Assembly (NCBI RefSeq): GCF_025770735.1
Contig: NZ_JAODPB010000004.1
Span: 310,001-374,000 of the forward strand
Direction of reading: 5' to 3'
From: Shouchella tritolerans
GTDB taxonomy: Bacteria > Bacillota > Bacilli > Bacillales > Bacillaceae_D
Length of the DNA: 64,000 nucleotides
Below are positions 26,601 through 35,290 of the stretch, in pieces. The notes under the pieces were generated by a model. That model saw only the letters and a list, made by a program, of their open reading frames with translations, did no database searches and was not told where the DNA came from. Positions within the stretch are counted from its first letter, which is position 1. Each line of letters starts with the position of its first letter. The position numbers and the translations under genes are program-made.

Positions 26601-27084
26601 TAAACGGATAGCCGTGCTGGTCAGCAAACGCTTGGACTTCCTCTAAGCTAGCAACTGGGCCATCGCTCCCTGGAATGACAGGCAACCCTGCTTTTAATGC
26701 TTGTTCCCGTGCCTGTATTTTGTCACCAAACATATGAAGATGCTCAAGCTCAGGTCCGACAAAAATCAGCCCTTCTTCCTGACAACGTCTGGCGAATTCG
26801 ATATTCTCTGACAAAAACCCATAGCCTGGGTGAATCGCATCGACATCATGTGCTTTTGCTGTCGCAATGATGTCTTCTATGTCAAGATAAGCATCAATCG
26901 GCTTTTTCCCTTCGCCAACAAGATACGCTTCGTCCGCTTTATAACGGTGAAAAGCACCTGTATCCTCTTTCGAATAGATAGCGACAGTACGGATGTTCAA
27001 CTCTGAACATGCCCGAAAAATCCGAATAGCAATTTCCCCGCGATTTGCAACGAGCACTTTTTTAATCGATTTTAATGCATTCAT
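23635..27084 (-). CDS. pycA: Pyruvate carboxylase
   Basis: Biotin-dependent carboxylation of pyruvate to oxaloacetate, the main anaplerotic reaction in bacilli. About 1149 residues, the standard length. Domains in order: biotin carboxylase (about 1-455, with GGGGRGMRIV ATP loop and EVNPRVQVEHTITE), carboxyltransferase (about 530-810, with LLTDTTFRDAHQSLLATRVR seen in part and LHMHDTSGN), an allosteric linker and the C-terminal biotinyl domain (EAMKMETT, biotin on the Lys). The ATG at 27084 has GGGGAGGT seven bases upstream; an in-frame ATG nine codons earlier lacks one. It lies downstream of ylaN behind a terminator, so it needs its own promoter. Confidence 0.97.
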   Translation of the reverse strand: MNALKSIKKVLVANRGEIAIRIFRACSELNIRTVAIYSKEDTGAFHRYKADEAYLVGEGKKPIDAYLDIEDIIATAKAHDVDAIHPGYGFLSENIEFARRCQEEGLIFVGPELEHLHMFGDKIQAREQALKAGLPVIPGSDGPVASLEEVQAFADQHGYPFIIKASLGGGGRGMRIVREKKDVKESYERAKSEAKSAFGNDEVYVEKFVERPKHIEVQILADKHGNIVHLYERDCSVQRRHQKVVEIAPSVSLSEEVRNNICEAAVNLMKNVGYINAGTVEFLVTDDGTFYFIEVNPRVQVEHTITEMITGIDIVQSQLKIADGYKLHEKEIDIPKQEDIACFGYAIQSRVTTEDPANGFMPDTGRINAYRSSGGFGVRLDAGNGFQGAVISPHYDSLLVKVSTWALTFEAAALKMVRNLREFRIRGIKTNIAFLENVVTHPQFLNGEYNTHFIDETPELFVFPKRKDRGTKMLSFIGETVVNGYPGLEKGEKPLFDKPIVPAFNKNEPIPAGTKQILDERGPEGLAKWVKQEQKVLLTDTTFRDAHQSLLATRVRTYDLKKIAEPTARLLPDLFSLEMWGGATFDVAMRFLHENPWERLLTLREKVPNVLFQMLLRASNGVGYTSYPDNVIADFVQKSAEAGIDVFRIFDSLNWVEAMKPAIEAVRASGKVAEAAVCYTGDILDKNRDKYDLNYYKKMAKELEASGAHILAIKDMAGLLKPEAAYQLVSELKEAVDIPIHLHMHDTSGNGIFTYARAVDAGVDIVDVAVSSMAGLTSQPSANSLYYALAEKSRQPKMDVGNYEKLDQFWHDTRKFYRGFESGMNAPHTEVYEHEMPGGQYSNLQQQAKAVGLYNRWNEVKQMYRRVNDLFGDIVKVTPSSKVVGDMALYMVQNDLTEEAIFERGESLDFPDSVVEFFQGQLGQPYKGFPEKLQRIILKGKQPIEGRPGEHMKPVDFKAVGKSLFEELGRQVTSHDVLSYALYPKVFMEYEQFCQRFGDVSVLDTPTFFYGLHLGEEIEVEIERGKTLIVKLVSVSDPQPDGTRIVYFELNGQPREVHIQDLDVKTTTVTRPKAEKNNPSHIGASMPGTVIKALVAEGDKVQKGDHLMITEAMKMETTVQAAISGTVKKVYARDGESISTGDLLIELSE

Positions 27085-27194
27085 AACGACTACCTCCCCA
27101 ACTCGTTTCAAACAAGCTTTTTTCTTTTTTTATACTTTGAACGATTTTTGTCGTTTTGGCAACTATAAAGTTAAAAATTTTTTCGTTTTAGGCT

Positions 27195-27259
27195 AAAAAA
27201 AAAAGCTAGGTCCGCTAGATTACTTGCCTTTCTGTTAATCGAAATATTTTTATCTAGCG
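27195..27259 (-). other. Inverted repeat followed by a T-run in the pycA leader
   Basis: Reading the minus strand, CGCTAGAT (27259-27252) can pair with ATCTAGCG (27220-27213) across a 31-base loop. Eight bases later there is a run of ten T residues (27204-27195). The arrangement could act as an attenuator about 110 bases before pycA. The long loop makes a simple terminator doubtful. Confidence 0.3.
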
Positions 27260-27293
27260 CTCAACTTACCCCGTCGTGGGTGCGTTATTGCAG

Positions 27294-27320
27294 AAAAACC
27301 GGGCAAGTTGCCCGGTTTTT
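27294..27320 (-). terminator. Terminator after ylaN
   Basis: AAAAACCGGGC pairs perfectly with GCCCGGTTTTT around AAGTT, with a T-run on the minus strand. It includes the ylaN stop codon. Confidence 0.92.
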
Positions 27321-27600
27321 ATTTTCTCATAGAAGCTTCATGCAGCAGTGCAAGTTTGCGTTCCAATTCGTTCAAAATCATTTTCCCTTTTTCTTCCTCT
27401 ACTAATTCAAGACGTATGGCAAAGTCAATTTCCCTTGACAGGCCAAACATCCGCGTATCTAAAACCTCTTCGTAGAGGGGGCATTGCGGCATCGTCAAAT
27501 TTTCCAGCTGCACTTCAATGAGTTTCTGAATTTTTTCAGCATCTGCCTGCAAGAGCGCGTACGCTTTCTCGCTCTGGCTAGTCACAGCATTCGTCGTCAA
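27319..27600 (-). CDS. ylaN: YlaN (UPF0358) iron-binding regulator
   Basis: A 93-residue helical protein of the YlaN/UPF0358 family. Work in Bacillus and Staphylococcus links YlaN to Fe(II) binding and to control of the repressor Fur. The core [32 protein letters not shown] and [12 protein letters not shown] (seen in parts) is family-typical. The start is TTG with GGAGGGG upstream. It is monocistronic with its own terminator, between pycA and the divergent ylaL, as in B. subtilis. Confidence 0.9.
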   Translation of the reverse strand: MTTNAVTSQSEKAYALLQADAEKIQKLIEVQLENLTMPQCPLYEEVLDTRMFGLSREIDFAIRLELVEEEKGKMILNELERKLALLHEASMRK

Positions 27601-27759
27601 GGTGTCCCCTCCTTGGCTAAATGTTCGTTCTACTTACATAGTATCTTTGTTTCCCCGAAATTGCAATCTTTTTCCCTAGTTTCGAACAGGCAGAAGCCGT
27701 GACAATTGCGCTATTCCCCGCTATACTTTTGGTACGGTGTAAAAATGGAGGGTGCTTGA

Positions 27760-28272
27760 ATGGAAGAGTTTGTGTTTTTTATTTCAGGAAAAGTCGCTAG
27801 ACCACTAACGATTGACCCGACTGTATGGATATTCGATGAACGAAAAATCGATTTGGAAGCGTTTTTTGAAAGTGAAGAAGGCTTGCCTGATGACAATGAT
27901 TTAGTAAGCTACACAAAAGCAGTAGCAAAAAAGTGGGATAAGGAAATGCTAGAAGGCTCTGAGCCACCGAACCCCAACCGTGATTCAAATCAGATTGCTT
28001 TCGAACGGCAAAAATGGACAAACGGTTCTTTTGGCATGCCACTAAAGCCCTTTATCCGCAACGCCGCTCCGAATAAAAGGGCAAAAGCAATCGAAATACG
28101 CACGACTGACGGCGAAACATTTCCTTTCAGCATTGAGCAAGGCGATTCGTTTATTGCTGCTTTTTCCGAAAAAGGCCAGCCTTTAAAAGAGGATGGCCCT
28201 GTCCATGTCTATCTTGCCGATGGCAGCAGCAAAGAACCCGTTCGCCGCGTCCGCGAAATCGTGTTCGTCTAA
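27760..28272 (+). CDS. ylaL: YlaL-like protein of unknown function
   Basis: A 170-residue soluble acidic protein that corresponds by position and pattern to YlaL, next to ylaK and ylaN in B. subtilis. Some databases call relatives peptidyl-prolyl isomerase, but no FKBP, cyclophilin or parvulin signature is visible, so I do not use that label. It begins MEEFVFFISGKVARPLTIDPTVW and ends in a short strand-rich domain. The ATG has GGAGGG upstream. Its last four bases overlap the convergent ylaK stop. Confidence 0.7.
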   Translation: MEEFVFFISGKVARPLTIDPTVWIFDERKIDLEAFFESEEGLPDDNDLVSYTKAVAKKWDKEMLEGSEPPNPNRDSNQIAFERQKWTNGSFGMPLKPFIRNAAPNKRAKAIEIRTTDGETFPFSIEQGDSFIAAFSEKGQPLKEDGPVHVYLADGSSKEPVRRVREIVFV

Positions 28273-29606
28273 AGCAAGTCTGCGGCAAGCTGCGCCAGCG
28301 CTGAGCGTTCTCCTTTGATCAAGCGAACATGTCCGCTCAGCGCTTCCTTTTTAAACGTTTCAACCGCATATGTTAGCCCATTTGTATATTCATCCAAATA
28401 GGGGTGATCGATTTGTTCAGGGTCCCCCATCAACACAATTTTGCTGCGTTCCCCAACTCTCGTTAATATTGTCTTCACTTCGTGTTTCGTTAAGTTTTGC
28501 GCTTCATCAATAATGATGAACTGGTCGGGAATGCTCCTGCCACGAATGTAAGTAAGCGCCTCTACTTGAATCGAACTCATCCCCGCGAGAATCCGATCCA
28601 GCTCGCCTGGCTTCTTTGTGTCAAATAAAAATTCAAGATTATCGTAAATAGGTTGCATCCAAGGTTTTAGTTTTTCCTCTTTCTCGCCTGGCAAATAGCC
28701 GATGTCTTTGCCGAGTGGGACGACAGGGCGGGCGACAACAAGCTTTTTATAAAGGTGGAGGTCTTCCGTCTGCAAAAGCCCAGCAGCAAGCGCCAATAAC
28801 GTCTTGCCTGTCCCGGCTTTTCCAATCATGGTCACAAGCGGCAAGTCTGTCCGCAACAGAAGCTCCAATGCCATCTTTTGCTGGGCATTACGTGGACGAA
28901 TTCCCCATACATGCTCATGCTCGCCTACAAGCGGTTTAATCGAATGGCCAAGCAAATCGACTTTTCCAAGCGCTGAACTAGAAGGTTGGACGTGGTCTTT
29001 TAAAACGACAAATTGGTTTGGGAAAAAGGAGCGGTCAGGCAACATTGTCACAGACACTTGGCCACTTTTGTAAAATTGGTCGATGACTTCCTGGTCGACA
29101 TAGCAAGTTTCAAACCCATCATAGCTTTTATCTGTTTCAATGACGCGGTCATTTAGGAAATCTTCTGTTCTTAAATCAAACGCATCTGCCTTAACGCGAA
29201 CTAGCGCGTCTTTGCTGACAAGCACGACTTCACATCCATTTGCTTTTTCATTCTCTTCCTTCTGCAAATTTAAGGCAACCGCAATGATGCGATTGTCATT
29301 TGTCATTTCAGCAAAGCTATCTCTTAAATGCTTGAAAGAGCGATGATTTAGCTCAACGCGGAATACCCCGCCCCGATCAAGGACGACGCCTTGATGGAGT
29401 TTCCCGCCATCACGCAATTGGTCGACCATTTTTGCGATCAAACGCGCATTGCGCCCGATTTCATCCATATTACGTTTTTTAGAATCTACTTCTTCCAATA
29501 CGACAGCGGGAATGACCACTTCATGCGGCTGAAATTGGTAGATCGCATATGGATCTTGAAGCAGGACATTTGTGTCTAATACATAAATTTGATTAGCTTT
29601 CCCCAA
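28269..29606 (-). CDS. ylaK: PIN-PhoH family ATPase/ribonuclease YlaK
   Basis: A 445-residue protein joining an N-terminal PIN nuclease domain (YVLDTNVLLQDPYAI, residues 6-20, with metal-binding Asp residues) to a C-terminal PhoH P-loop ATPase (GKAGTGKTLLALAAG near residue 262 and FIIIDEAQNLTKHEVKTILTR near residue 365). PIN-PhoH proteins are RNA helicase/ribonucleases in other bacteria. The TTG at 29606 has GGGAGG eight bases upstream; longer in-frame readings have no site. It is monocistronic and convergent with ylaL. Confidence 0.9.
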   Translation of the reverse strand: MGKANQIYVLDTNVLLQDPYAIYQFQPHEVVIPAVVLEEVDSKKRNMDEIGRNARLIAKMVDQLRDGGKLHQGVVLDRGGVFRVELNHRSFKHLRDSFAEMTNDNRIIAVALNLQKEENEKANGCEVVLVSKDALVRVKADAFDLRTEDFLNDRVIETDKSYDGFETCYVDQEVIDQFYKSGQVSVTMLPDRSFFPNQFVVLKDHVQPSSSALGKVDLLGHSIKPLVGEHEHVWGIRPRNAQQKMALELLLRTDLPLVTMIGKAGTGKTLLALAAGLLQTEDLHLYKKLVVARPVVPLGKDIGYLPGEKEEKLKPWMQPIYDNLEFLFDTKKPGELDRILAGMSSIQVEALTYIRGRSIPDQFIIIDEAQNLTKHEVKTILTRVGERSKIVLMGDPEQIDHPYLDEYTNGLTYAVETFKKEALSGHVRLIKGERSALAQLAADLL

Positions 29607-29850
29607 ATCATACGCCTCCCGACATGTGCAGCTCAATTTCCTTTTTAAGGCAAGCCTCCTTTTCATTATCGTATGTAGGAGCAAAACAACTTAGACGAAA
29701 GTTTAGAAAGAAATGCAGGCGTTTCTTTTTTTTCGTAAATTGTTTACAATAACAATAACGGTTCAAGTTCCTCCATCCGTGTGTGCCTGTTTTTCCAACA
29801 AGAAATTGGATAAATCATCCATTTAAAACTCGAGGGAGGTACAGCCAAAA

Positions 29851-30051
29851 ATGAAAGTAAAATGCGTTATGTGCGACACAATTAATGATATTGAAGATTT
29901 TAGCACCCTTGCCAAGCGGCTGCGCAACCGTCCTATCCATACCTATATGTGCGACTCTTGTAAAGCAAGGATTGAAAAACGGACGATCGAGCGCAAAGCG
30001 ACTGGCTTATTTTATACCCCCCATCAAAAAGAAAAGAGTGACTGGCCGTAA
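29851..30051 (+). CDS. ylaI: YlaI family small zinc-finger-like protein (DUF2197)
   Basis: A 66-residue basic protein with two Cys pairs, CVMC near residue 5 and CDSC near residue 35. It probably binds one zinc ion. It matches the YlaI/DUF2197 family of unknown function. The ATG follows GAGGGAGGT. A terminator stem starts within its last codons. In position it equals ylaI of B. subtilis, between ylaK and ylaH. Confidence 0.83.
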   Translation: MKVKCVMCDTINDIEDFSTLAKRLRNRPIHTYMCDSCKARIEKRTIERKATGLFYTPHQKEKSDWP

Positions 30052-30068
30052 AAGCCAGTCACTCTTTT
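30032..30068. terminator. Terminator between ylaI and ylaH
   Basis: AAAAGAGTGACTGGC (30032-30046) pairs perfectly with GCCAGTCACTCTTTT (30054-30068). It spans the ylaI stop codon. Confidence 0.9.
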
Positions 30069-30091
30069 CGATTGGTATTGTCACCTTTCGT

Positions 30092-30424
30092 TTATACATT
30101 TTGCGATTTTTCTTTGCGGTGGAGATGCAGCCGAAAACGATAAATGCCTAGCACGACAGCGGAAATGGCTAATACAGCTAAAATCGGCGCGCCAAAAATG
30201 AATTCCAAAAACCAGAGCCCGAAACTGCCAATGACTAACAAAACGTAAATAACGACCATTTTCAACAATGGCAGTTTCCTCGCAAAACCGAGATTGAAAA
30301 CAATCACACAAAGGACGATTGTCGCTACAAAAGCAATAAAACCAATCCATGGGTTCTCGTACGTCGCTTGCATAAGCCACGGCATGCTTTCAAGCGGAAC
30401 CGTTTGCTCAGCTAGAAATTCCAT
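30092..30424 (-). CDS. ylaH: YlaH-like membrane protein
   Basis: A 110-residue protein with three predicted membrane helices (about residues 25-46, 54-74 and 77-95) and a basic C-terminus (HLHRKEKSQ). It matches the YlaH-like family; the function is unknown. It lies about 37 bases downstream of typA on the same strand and may be co-transcribed with it, as in B. subtilis (ylaG-ylaH order mirrored). Confidence 0.78.
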   Translation of the reverse strand: MEFLAEQTVPLESMPWLMQATYENPWIGFIAFVATIVLCVIVFNLGFARKLPLLKMVVIYVLLVIGSFGLWFLEFIFGAPILAVLAISAVVLGIYRFRLHLHRKEKSQNV

Positions 30425-30461
30425 GTTCTTTTCAGCCCTTCCTCACCAATAATGATAATGA

Positions 30462-32300
30462 TCACTTACTTGAAGCGATTTTTCTCCGTTTTTCTTCCCG
30501 TTCCCGTTCTGACTTGTTCAAGATTTTTTTGCGCAAGCGAATCGATTGTGGCGTCATTTCGCAGTATTCATCATCATTCAAGTACTCAAGCGCTTCTTCT
30601 AGCGTCAAAATGCGTGGCCGTTTCATCGTGACCGTATGGTCTTTGGTGGCAGAACGGACATTTGTCTGCTGCTTCGTTTTCGTAATGTTGACAGTCAAGT
30701 CATTTTCCCGTGTATGCTCGCCAACAATCATACCTTCGTAGATTTCTGTGCCTGGTTCTACAAAGATGGTGCCTCGGTCTTCTACATTGATAATCCCATA
30801 TTGGGTCGCTTTTCCTGTTTCAATGGATACAAGCACTCCTTGGCGTCGACCGCCAACTTGGCCAGCAGTAACCGGCTGATAGGAATCAAATGAATGGTTT
30901 AAAATCCCGTACCCTCGTGTTTGCGTTAAAAACTCAGTTGTATAACCGATCAACCCACGAGCAGGTACGAGAAATTCAAGCCGAACTTGTCCACTTCCTG
31001 TGTTGGCCATGTTCACCATTTCGCCTTTGCGCTCCCCAAGAGATTGCATAACGGCGCCTTGGTATTCATCTGGCACATCAATTTGCACACGTTCCACTGG
31101 TTCGCAACGGACGCCATCGACTTCGCGGATGATGACTTCTGGTTTGGATACTTGTAGTTCGTACCCTTCACGGCGCATGTTTTCAATTAAAATGGACAAG
31201 TGCAGCTCGCCACGCCCTGAGACAACCCACATATCAGGGGAGTCTGTGTTTTCCACGCGCAAGCTAACATCGGTTTCTAATTCGGCTTTGAGGCGCTCTT
31301 CTAGTTTGCGGCTTGTCACAAATTTTCCTTCGCGACCAGCAAAAGGCGAATTATTCACTAGGAATGTCATTTTAAGCGTCGGTTCATCGATCCGTAATGG
31401 TGGCAACGCATCTTGATGCTCCACTGGACAAACCGTTTCGCCAACATTGATTTCTTCCATTCCCGAAACAGCCACCAAATCGCCAGCTCGCGCTTCACTA
31501 ATTTCAGTGCGCTTTAAGCCAAGAAAGCCGAACAGCTTGGTTACACGAAATTGTTTGACTGTGCCGTCAAGCTTCATGAGAGCCACTTGCTGGCCCACTT
31601 TAATCGTGCCTCTAAATACTCGACCAATCCCAATACGGCCCACATAATCGTTGTAATCAAGCAACGTAATTTGCAGTTGCAATGGCTCATCGCTATTGTC
31701 AACTGGGGCAGGAATACGCTCAACAACCGTTTGGAAAAGAGCATCCATGTTTTCGTCTTGCTTTTCTGGCGATAAGGACGCCGTTCCATTAATGGCAGAA
31801 GTATAGACAACCGGAAAATCAAGCTGGTCTTCATCTGCGCCTAAATCGATAAACAAATCAATGACTTCATCCACGACTTCATTCGGCCGGGCTGCAGGAC
31901 GGTCAATTTTATTAACGACTACAATCGGCGCCAGCTTTTGCTCAAGTGCTTTTTTCAAAACAAAACGCGTTTGCGGCATGCAGCCTTCGTAAGCATCGAC
32001 GACAAGAAGAACACCGTCAACCATTTTCATAATCCGCTCAACTTCGCCTCCAAAGTCGGCGTGTCCTGGCGTATCCATAATGTTGATACGTGTTCCTTTA
32101 TAATTGATTGCTGTATTTTTTGCTAAAATGGTAATGCCCCGTTCTTTTTCAATCGCATTCGAATCCATTGCCCTTTCTTGCACAGTTTCATGTTGTAAAA
32201 ATGTGCCAGATTGTTTTAAGAGTTCATCCACTAGTGTCGTTTTTCCGTGGTCAACGTGGGCAATGATCGCAATATTACGCAACTCTTCGCGTACAGTCAT
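30462..32300 (-). CDS. typA: Translational GTPase TypA/BipA
   Basis: A ribosome-associated GTPase of the EF-G/LepA group. It is involved in 50S assembly and in growth under stress, including cold, in several bacteria. The 612-residue length is standard. G-domain motifs are seen: [10 protein letters not shown] (G1), [12 protein letters not shown] (G3) and NKIDRP (G4). Beta-barrel, EF-G III and V-like domains and the BipA-specific C-terminal domain follow ([32 protein letters not shown], in parts). The ATG has AGGAGAG upstream. It equals ylaG of B. subtilis. Confidence 0.96.
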   Translation of the reverse strand: MTVREELRNIAIIAHVDHGKTTLVDELLKQSGTFLQHETVQERAMDSNAIEKERGITILAKNTAINYKGTRINIMDTPGHADFGGEVERIMKMVDGVLLVVDAYEGCMPQTRFVLKKALEQKLAPIVVVNKIDRPAARPNEVVDEVIDLFIDLGADEDQLDFPVVYTSAINGTASLSPEKQDENMDALFQTVVERIPAPVDNSDEPLQLQITLLDYNDYVGRIGIGRVFRGTIKVGQQVALMKLDGTVKQFRVTKLFGFLGLKRTEISEARAGDLVAVSGMEEINVGETVCPVEHQDALPPLRIDEPTLKMTFLVNNSPFAGREGKFVTSRKLEERLKAELETDVSLRVENTDSPDMWVVSGRGELHLSILIENMRREGYELQVSKPEVIIREVDGVRCEPVERVQIDVPDEYQGAVMQSLGERKGEMVNMANTGSGQVRLEFLVPARGLIGYTTEFLTQTRGYGILNHSFDSYQPVTAGQVGGRRQGVLVSIETGKATQYGIINVEDRGTIFVEPGTEIYEGMIVGEHTRENDLTVNITKTKQQTNVRSATKDHTVTMKRPRILTLEEALEYLNDDEYCEMTPQSIRLRKKILNKSEREREEKRRKIASSK

Positions 32301-32562
32301 GTTTTTTTCTCTCCTTCTATGTTAAGCCCATTTTATCCATCCGTACTGGAAGGCTATGGGCGATCATGGATGAAAGGTTCTCTCTCATTCAGGCTTTTAA
32401 CTGTACAAGTATACCACAAATTAAGCCCCGTTCCTACTTCAATTGCTGAAGAATGTTCGTAAAGATCGTGCGTCGAAATGTTTTCCGTTTTGTCACAGTC
32501 TTTGCTTTCCCTTTTTCGCGGATCACGGTACACTAATCAATAGCGAGGGAAGGAGGCCCGTT

Positions 32563-32751
32563 TTGAAAAAAGAAAATCTATTGTTTTTAACGCTTTCAAT
32601 TATAACGGTATTGTGCATTATGGCAATTGGCGTTGCAGTGGCAGAGCGGAGTCTCGTTATAGCCATTGTTGCGATTTTAGGTATTTTCCTTTCAATGGGA
32701 CTCGGCTTTAGCCGCAGGAAAAAAAATGAATCGAACCATAACTCTTTTTAA
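32563..32751 (+). CDS. ylaF: DUF5325 family membrane protein (YlaF-like)
   Basis: A 62-residue protein made of two predicted membrane helices (about residues 5-25 and 30-48) and a charged C-terminal tail SRRKKNESNHNSF. It starts at TTG with GGAGG six bases upstream. It matches the small YlaF/DUF5325 family found beside typA in Bacillaceae; the function is unknown. It ends in a strong terminator shared with the convergent dehydrogenase gene. Confidence 0.75.
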   Translation: MKKENLLFLTLSIITVLCIMAIGVAVAERSLVIAIVAILGIFLSMGLGFSRRKKNESNHNSF

Positions 32752-32755
32752 AACG

Positions 32756-32791
32756 AAAAGAGAGCCATTGACCGATCAATGGCTCTCTTTT
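32756..32791. terminator. Bidirectional terminator between ylaF and dehydrogenase gene
   Basis: A perfect 16-bp stem (32756-32771 with 32776-32791) around CCGA ends in TTTT on one side and AAAA on the other. It covers the last codons of the dehydrogenase gene. Confidence 0.92.
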
Positions 32792-33675
32792 TTATGGCGT
32801 TTCACAATCGTTCCTGTTGCTTCTTCTAGTGGGCGGATAATGGCGCTAACATCTTGTTCTCCGTACTTTTCTTTTGCCTTTGCGACTTTCTCAGCCCCTA
32901 ATTTAACGACGTCGAGTGGCATGCCAATGTCATCCGCCAACTTTAAGGCCAAGCCGATATCTTTATGAAGCAAGTTAATGGAAAAACGGGCTTCAAACTG
33001 CCTGTCCAAAATCGCATTTACAGCCCAGTCCATGCTTTTGGAAAAGCCAGCGCTACGCTTAATGACTTCGTAGGCGACCGCCGGATCAACACCTGCTTTT
33101 TCAGCCATGACATAACATTCTGCCAGCGCCGATTGGTGGACGCCAATAAGCATGTTGTTGAGCAACTTTACCGTCGTGCCGCTCCCTGTCTCGCCAACGC
33201 GGACAATGTAGTCGCCAAACGCCTTTAACACAGGCAGAGCCCTTTCGTATGCCTCTTCCTTGCCTCCGCACATGATCGTTAAATTGCCGGCTTCTGCTCC
33301 CATTGGCCCACCGCTAATTGGCGCGTCTAGAAACGAGGCTCCTTTTTCTTTTAAGCGGCTGCTCGCCCATTCGTTGGTTGCACGGTCAACCGTGGAATGG
33401 TCAATGACGATTTTGCCTGCTGAGGCGCCAGCAATTAGTCCGTTCGCACCGTCATAAACTTCATGAATGGTTGACGGTAGCGGCAAGCATGTCATCACAA
33501 TATCAACGGTTTCCATTAACGCTTTTGGCGAGCTCGCTTCTACCGCGCCAAAGGCTAACGCTTTTTCGATCGGTCCACGGCTGCGGCTGACCACATATGT
33601 CTCATAACCTGCCTCCACTAAATGGCGCGTCATCGGCAATCCCATTGTTCCAAGGCCAATAAATCCTACTTTCAT
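32776..33675 (-). CDS. Beta-hydroxyacid dehydrogenase, GarR/MmsB family
   Basis: A 299-residue NAD(P)-dependent oxidoreductase of the 3-hydroxyisobutyrate / tartronate semialdehyde reductase family. The Rossmann motif GLGTMGLPMTRHLV (residues 6-19) is present. The substrate-binding DAPISGGPMGAEAG (about residues 116-129) and the catalytic Lys in GSGTTVKLLNNML (about residues 162-174) are also seen. It overlaps the suhB-like gene by four bases (ATGA), so the two form an operon. The natural substrate cannot be decided; B. subtilis YkwC is a possible counterpart. Confidence 0.82.
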   Translation of the reverse strand: MKVGFIGLGTMGLPMTRHLVEAGYETYVVSRSRGPIEKALAFGAVEASSPKALMETVDIVMTCLPLPSTIHEVYDGANGLIAGASAGKIVIDHSTVDRATNEWASSRLKEKGASFLDAPISGGPMGAEAGNLTIMCGGKEEAYERALPVLKAFGDYIVRVGETGSGTTVKLLNNMLIGVHQSALAECYVMAEKAGVDPAVAYEVIKRSAGFSKSMDWAVNAILDRQFEARFSINLLHKDIGLALKLADDIGMPLDVVKLGAEKVAKAKEKYGEQDVSAIIRPLEEATGTIVKRHKKESH

Positions 33676-34478
33676 ACGCTCTCCCCCTTATGCAAGTATG
33701 CGGTTACTAATGTTTCATGCAAAGCCGGTTTTGCAGCGACTATCGACCCTCTTTCCAGCAGCGACAATGCCTCTCCATTAAAACGGGTTGTCTTGCATCC
33801 TGCTTCTTGCAACAAAACAGCGCCGCCAGCATAATCCCATGGGGACAATTTTGGACTTATGTATGCATCCAGTAAACCGCTCGCTACATAAGCCATTTCA
33901 AGGGCAGCGGATCCATAACTGCGTGTTCCCCGGCATGCTTTAGCGATATCTACCAAGTCAGGCTGGATCGGCAAGTTGTCCTTCACAAGCCAATTGCCAT
34001 TGATGCCGATAATGGACTGAGCTAACTCATTTCCTTTTGCAGGCGTTTGTTTTCTATCATTGATGAAAAAGCCAACGCCTTCAATTGCATGAAACAGCTC
34101 GCCAGACATCACATCATAAACAAGTCCGACTTTCCCCTTTCCGTTTTCGTAAATGCCTACAGAGATTGCAAAATTTCGCTTTTGGTGGACAAAGTTCATT
34201 GTGCCGTCAATTGGGTCGACAATCCATACAATGCCATCTAGCGTGTCAAGCCGATCAGCAATTCCTTCTTCGCCAAGGAAATGATGGTTTGGATACATGG
34301 CAACAATATTGTCATAAAAAAACGATTCCGTGCTTTTATCCACATCGGTTACCAAATCATTAGGGCCCGATTTGGCATCAATGTGAAACGGCTGGTGAAG
34401 CGCTCGCTTAATCGCATCTCCCGCCTCAACGATCCACGCACGTGCTTGCCTTTCTAGTTCTACCCATGTCGTCTCCAT
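33672..34478 (-). CDS. suhB: Inositol monophosphatase family protein (SuhB/YktC-like)
   Basis: A 268-residue Mg-dependent phosphatase. Metal-site motifs are GEEG (about residues 69-72), WIVDPIDGTMNFVH (about residues 89-102) and WDYAGGAVLLQEAG (near residue 215). B. subtilis yktC at this position encodes inositol monophosphatase. Such enzymes also act on other sugar phosphates, and SuhB binds RNA polymerase in enterics. The ATG has ATAGGAGG upstream. It is translationally coupled to the dehydrogenase gene downstream and divergent from yktB. Confidence 0.85.
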   Translation of the reverse strand: METTWVELERQARAWIVEAGDAIKRALHQPFHIDAKSGPNDLVTDVDKSTESFFYDNIVAMYPNHHFLGEEGIADRLDTLDGIVWIVDPIDGTMNFVHQKRNFAISVGIYENGKGKVGLVYDVMSGELFHAIEGVGFFINDRKQTPAKGNELAQSIIGINGNWLVKDNLPIQPDLVDIAKACRGTRSYGSAALEMAYVASGLLDAYISPKLSPWDYAGGAVLLQEAGCKTTRFNGEALSLLERGSIVAAKPALHETLVTAYLHKGESV

Positions 34479-34615
34479 ACAAGCCTCCTATAGTTAATCT
34501 ACTATTGCTTCTATTATGGCATAAATTGAAAACAAAACAAATGGAAAGGCAAAACAAGCGATTTGATCTTTTGTGTTCATCAAGCTATCCTATAAGACGA
34601 AAGGAGTGTATATGT

Positions 34616-35251
34616 ATGCCGCTACCTAGGTTTACAAAATCAGACTTTGAGACATTTTTAATCGATGGTCTAGAAGAAAGAATGGACGCAATCCGTTCAA
34701 ATATACAGCCAAAATTCCAAGTGATTGGCGCAGAACTTAGAGACGAGCTCTCGACGCTATTAGGGAATGAAATGTTTTTGCACATTGCCCAACATGCAAG
34801 GAGAACGACGAATCCACCGAATGATACGTGGCTTGCTGTTGCAGGCAATAAACGGGGCTACAAAAAACACCCCCATTTTCAAGTCGGGTTGTTTGATGAT
34901 CATCTCTTTATTTGGCTAGCGTTTATTTATGAGCTACCGGAAAAAGCCAACATCGCCAAAACCTTTTTGGAAAACAAACAGCTTATAAAGGATGTCGTCC
35001 CTTCCGATTATGTCGTTTCCGTTGACCACACAAAAAAAGAAGCAAACCCGTTGACTGAGCTTGATTTAACACAATCTCTTGAACGCTTCCGCGACGTCAA
35101 AAAAGCAGAATGGCTCGTTGGACGCCATTTTGCAAAAGGGAGCGAAACAGTCGAGAATGGCGAGCAGCTAATGGCCGCTATTCGCCAAACAGTCAAAACG
35201 CTATTGCCTCTTTACCAGCTTTCGCTAACAGCTGTCGCCCCTGCACGTTGA
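34616..35251 (+). CDS. yktB: DUF1054 family protein YktB (UPF0637)
   Basis: A 211-residue soluble protein of the UPF0637/DUF1054 family, confined to Firmicutes. It starts MPLPRFTKSDFETF and contains HPHFQVGLFDDHLFIWLAFIYELP in the centre (about residues 83-106, shown in part), which is highly characteristic. The ATG at 34616 follows AAAGGAG at good spacing. The function is unknown. It is divergent from the suhB-like gene and convergent with yktA, as expected for this locus. Confidence 0.88.
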   Translation: MPLPRFTKSDFETFLIDGLEERMDAIRSNIQPKFQVIGAELRDELSTLLGNEMFLHIAQHARRTTNPPNDTWLAVAGNKRGYKKHPHFQVGLFDDHLFIWLAFIYELPEKANIAKTFLENKQLIKDVVPSDYVVSVDHTKKEANPLTELDLTQSLERFRDVKKAEWLVGRHFAKGSETVENGEQLMAAIRQTVKTLLPLYQLSLTAVAPAR

Positions 35252-35253
35252 CG

Positions 35254-35286
35254 AAAAGCCAGTCGTTTCTTGCCCGACTGGCTTTT
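35254..35286. terminator. Terminator between yktB and yktA
   Basis: AAAAGCCAGTCG (35254-35265) pairs perfectly with CGACTGGCTTTT (35275-35286). Confidence 0.9.
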
Positions 35287-35290
35287 ATCG

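Noticed and set aside
27760-28272. Peptidyl-prolyl isomerase function for the YlaL-like protein
   Set aside because: No cyclophilin, FKBP or parvulin signature can be seen.
34442-34615. In-frame 5' extension of yktB overlapping the suhB-like gene
   Set aside because: The ATG at 34616 has a clear AAAGGAG site and the family start MPLPRF; the extension overlaps a divergent gene.
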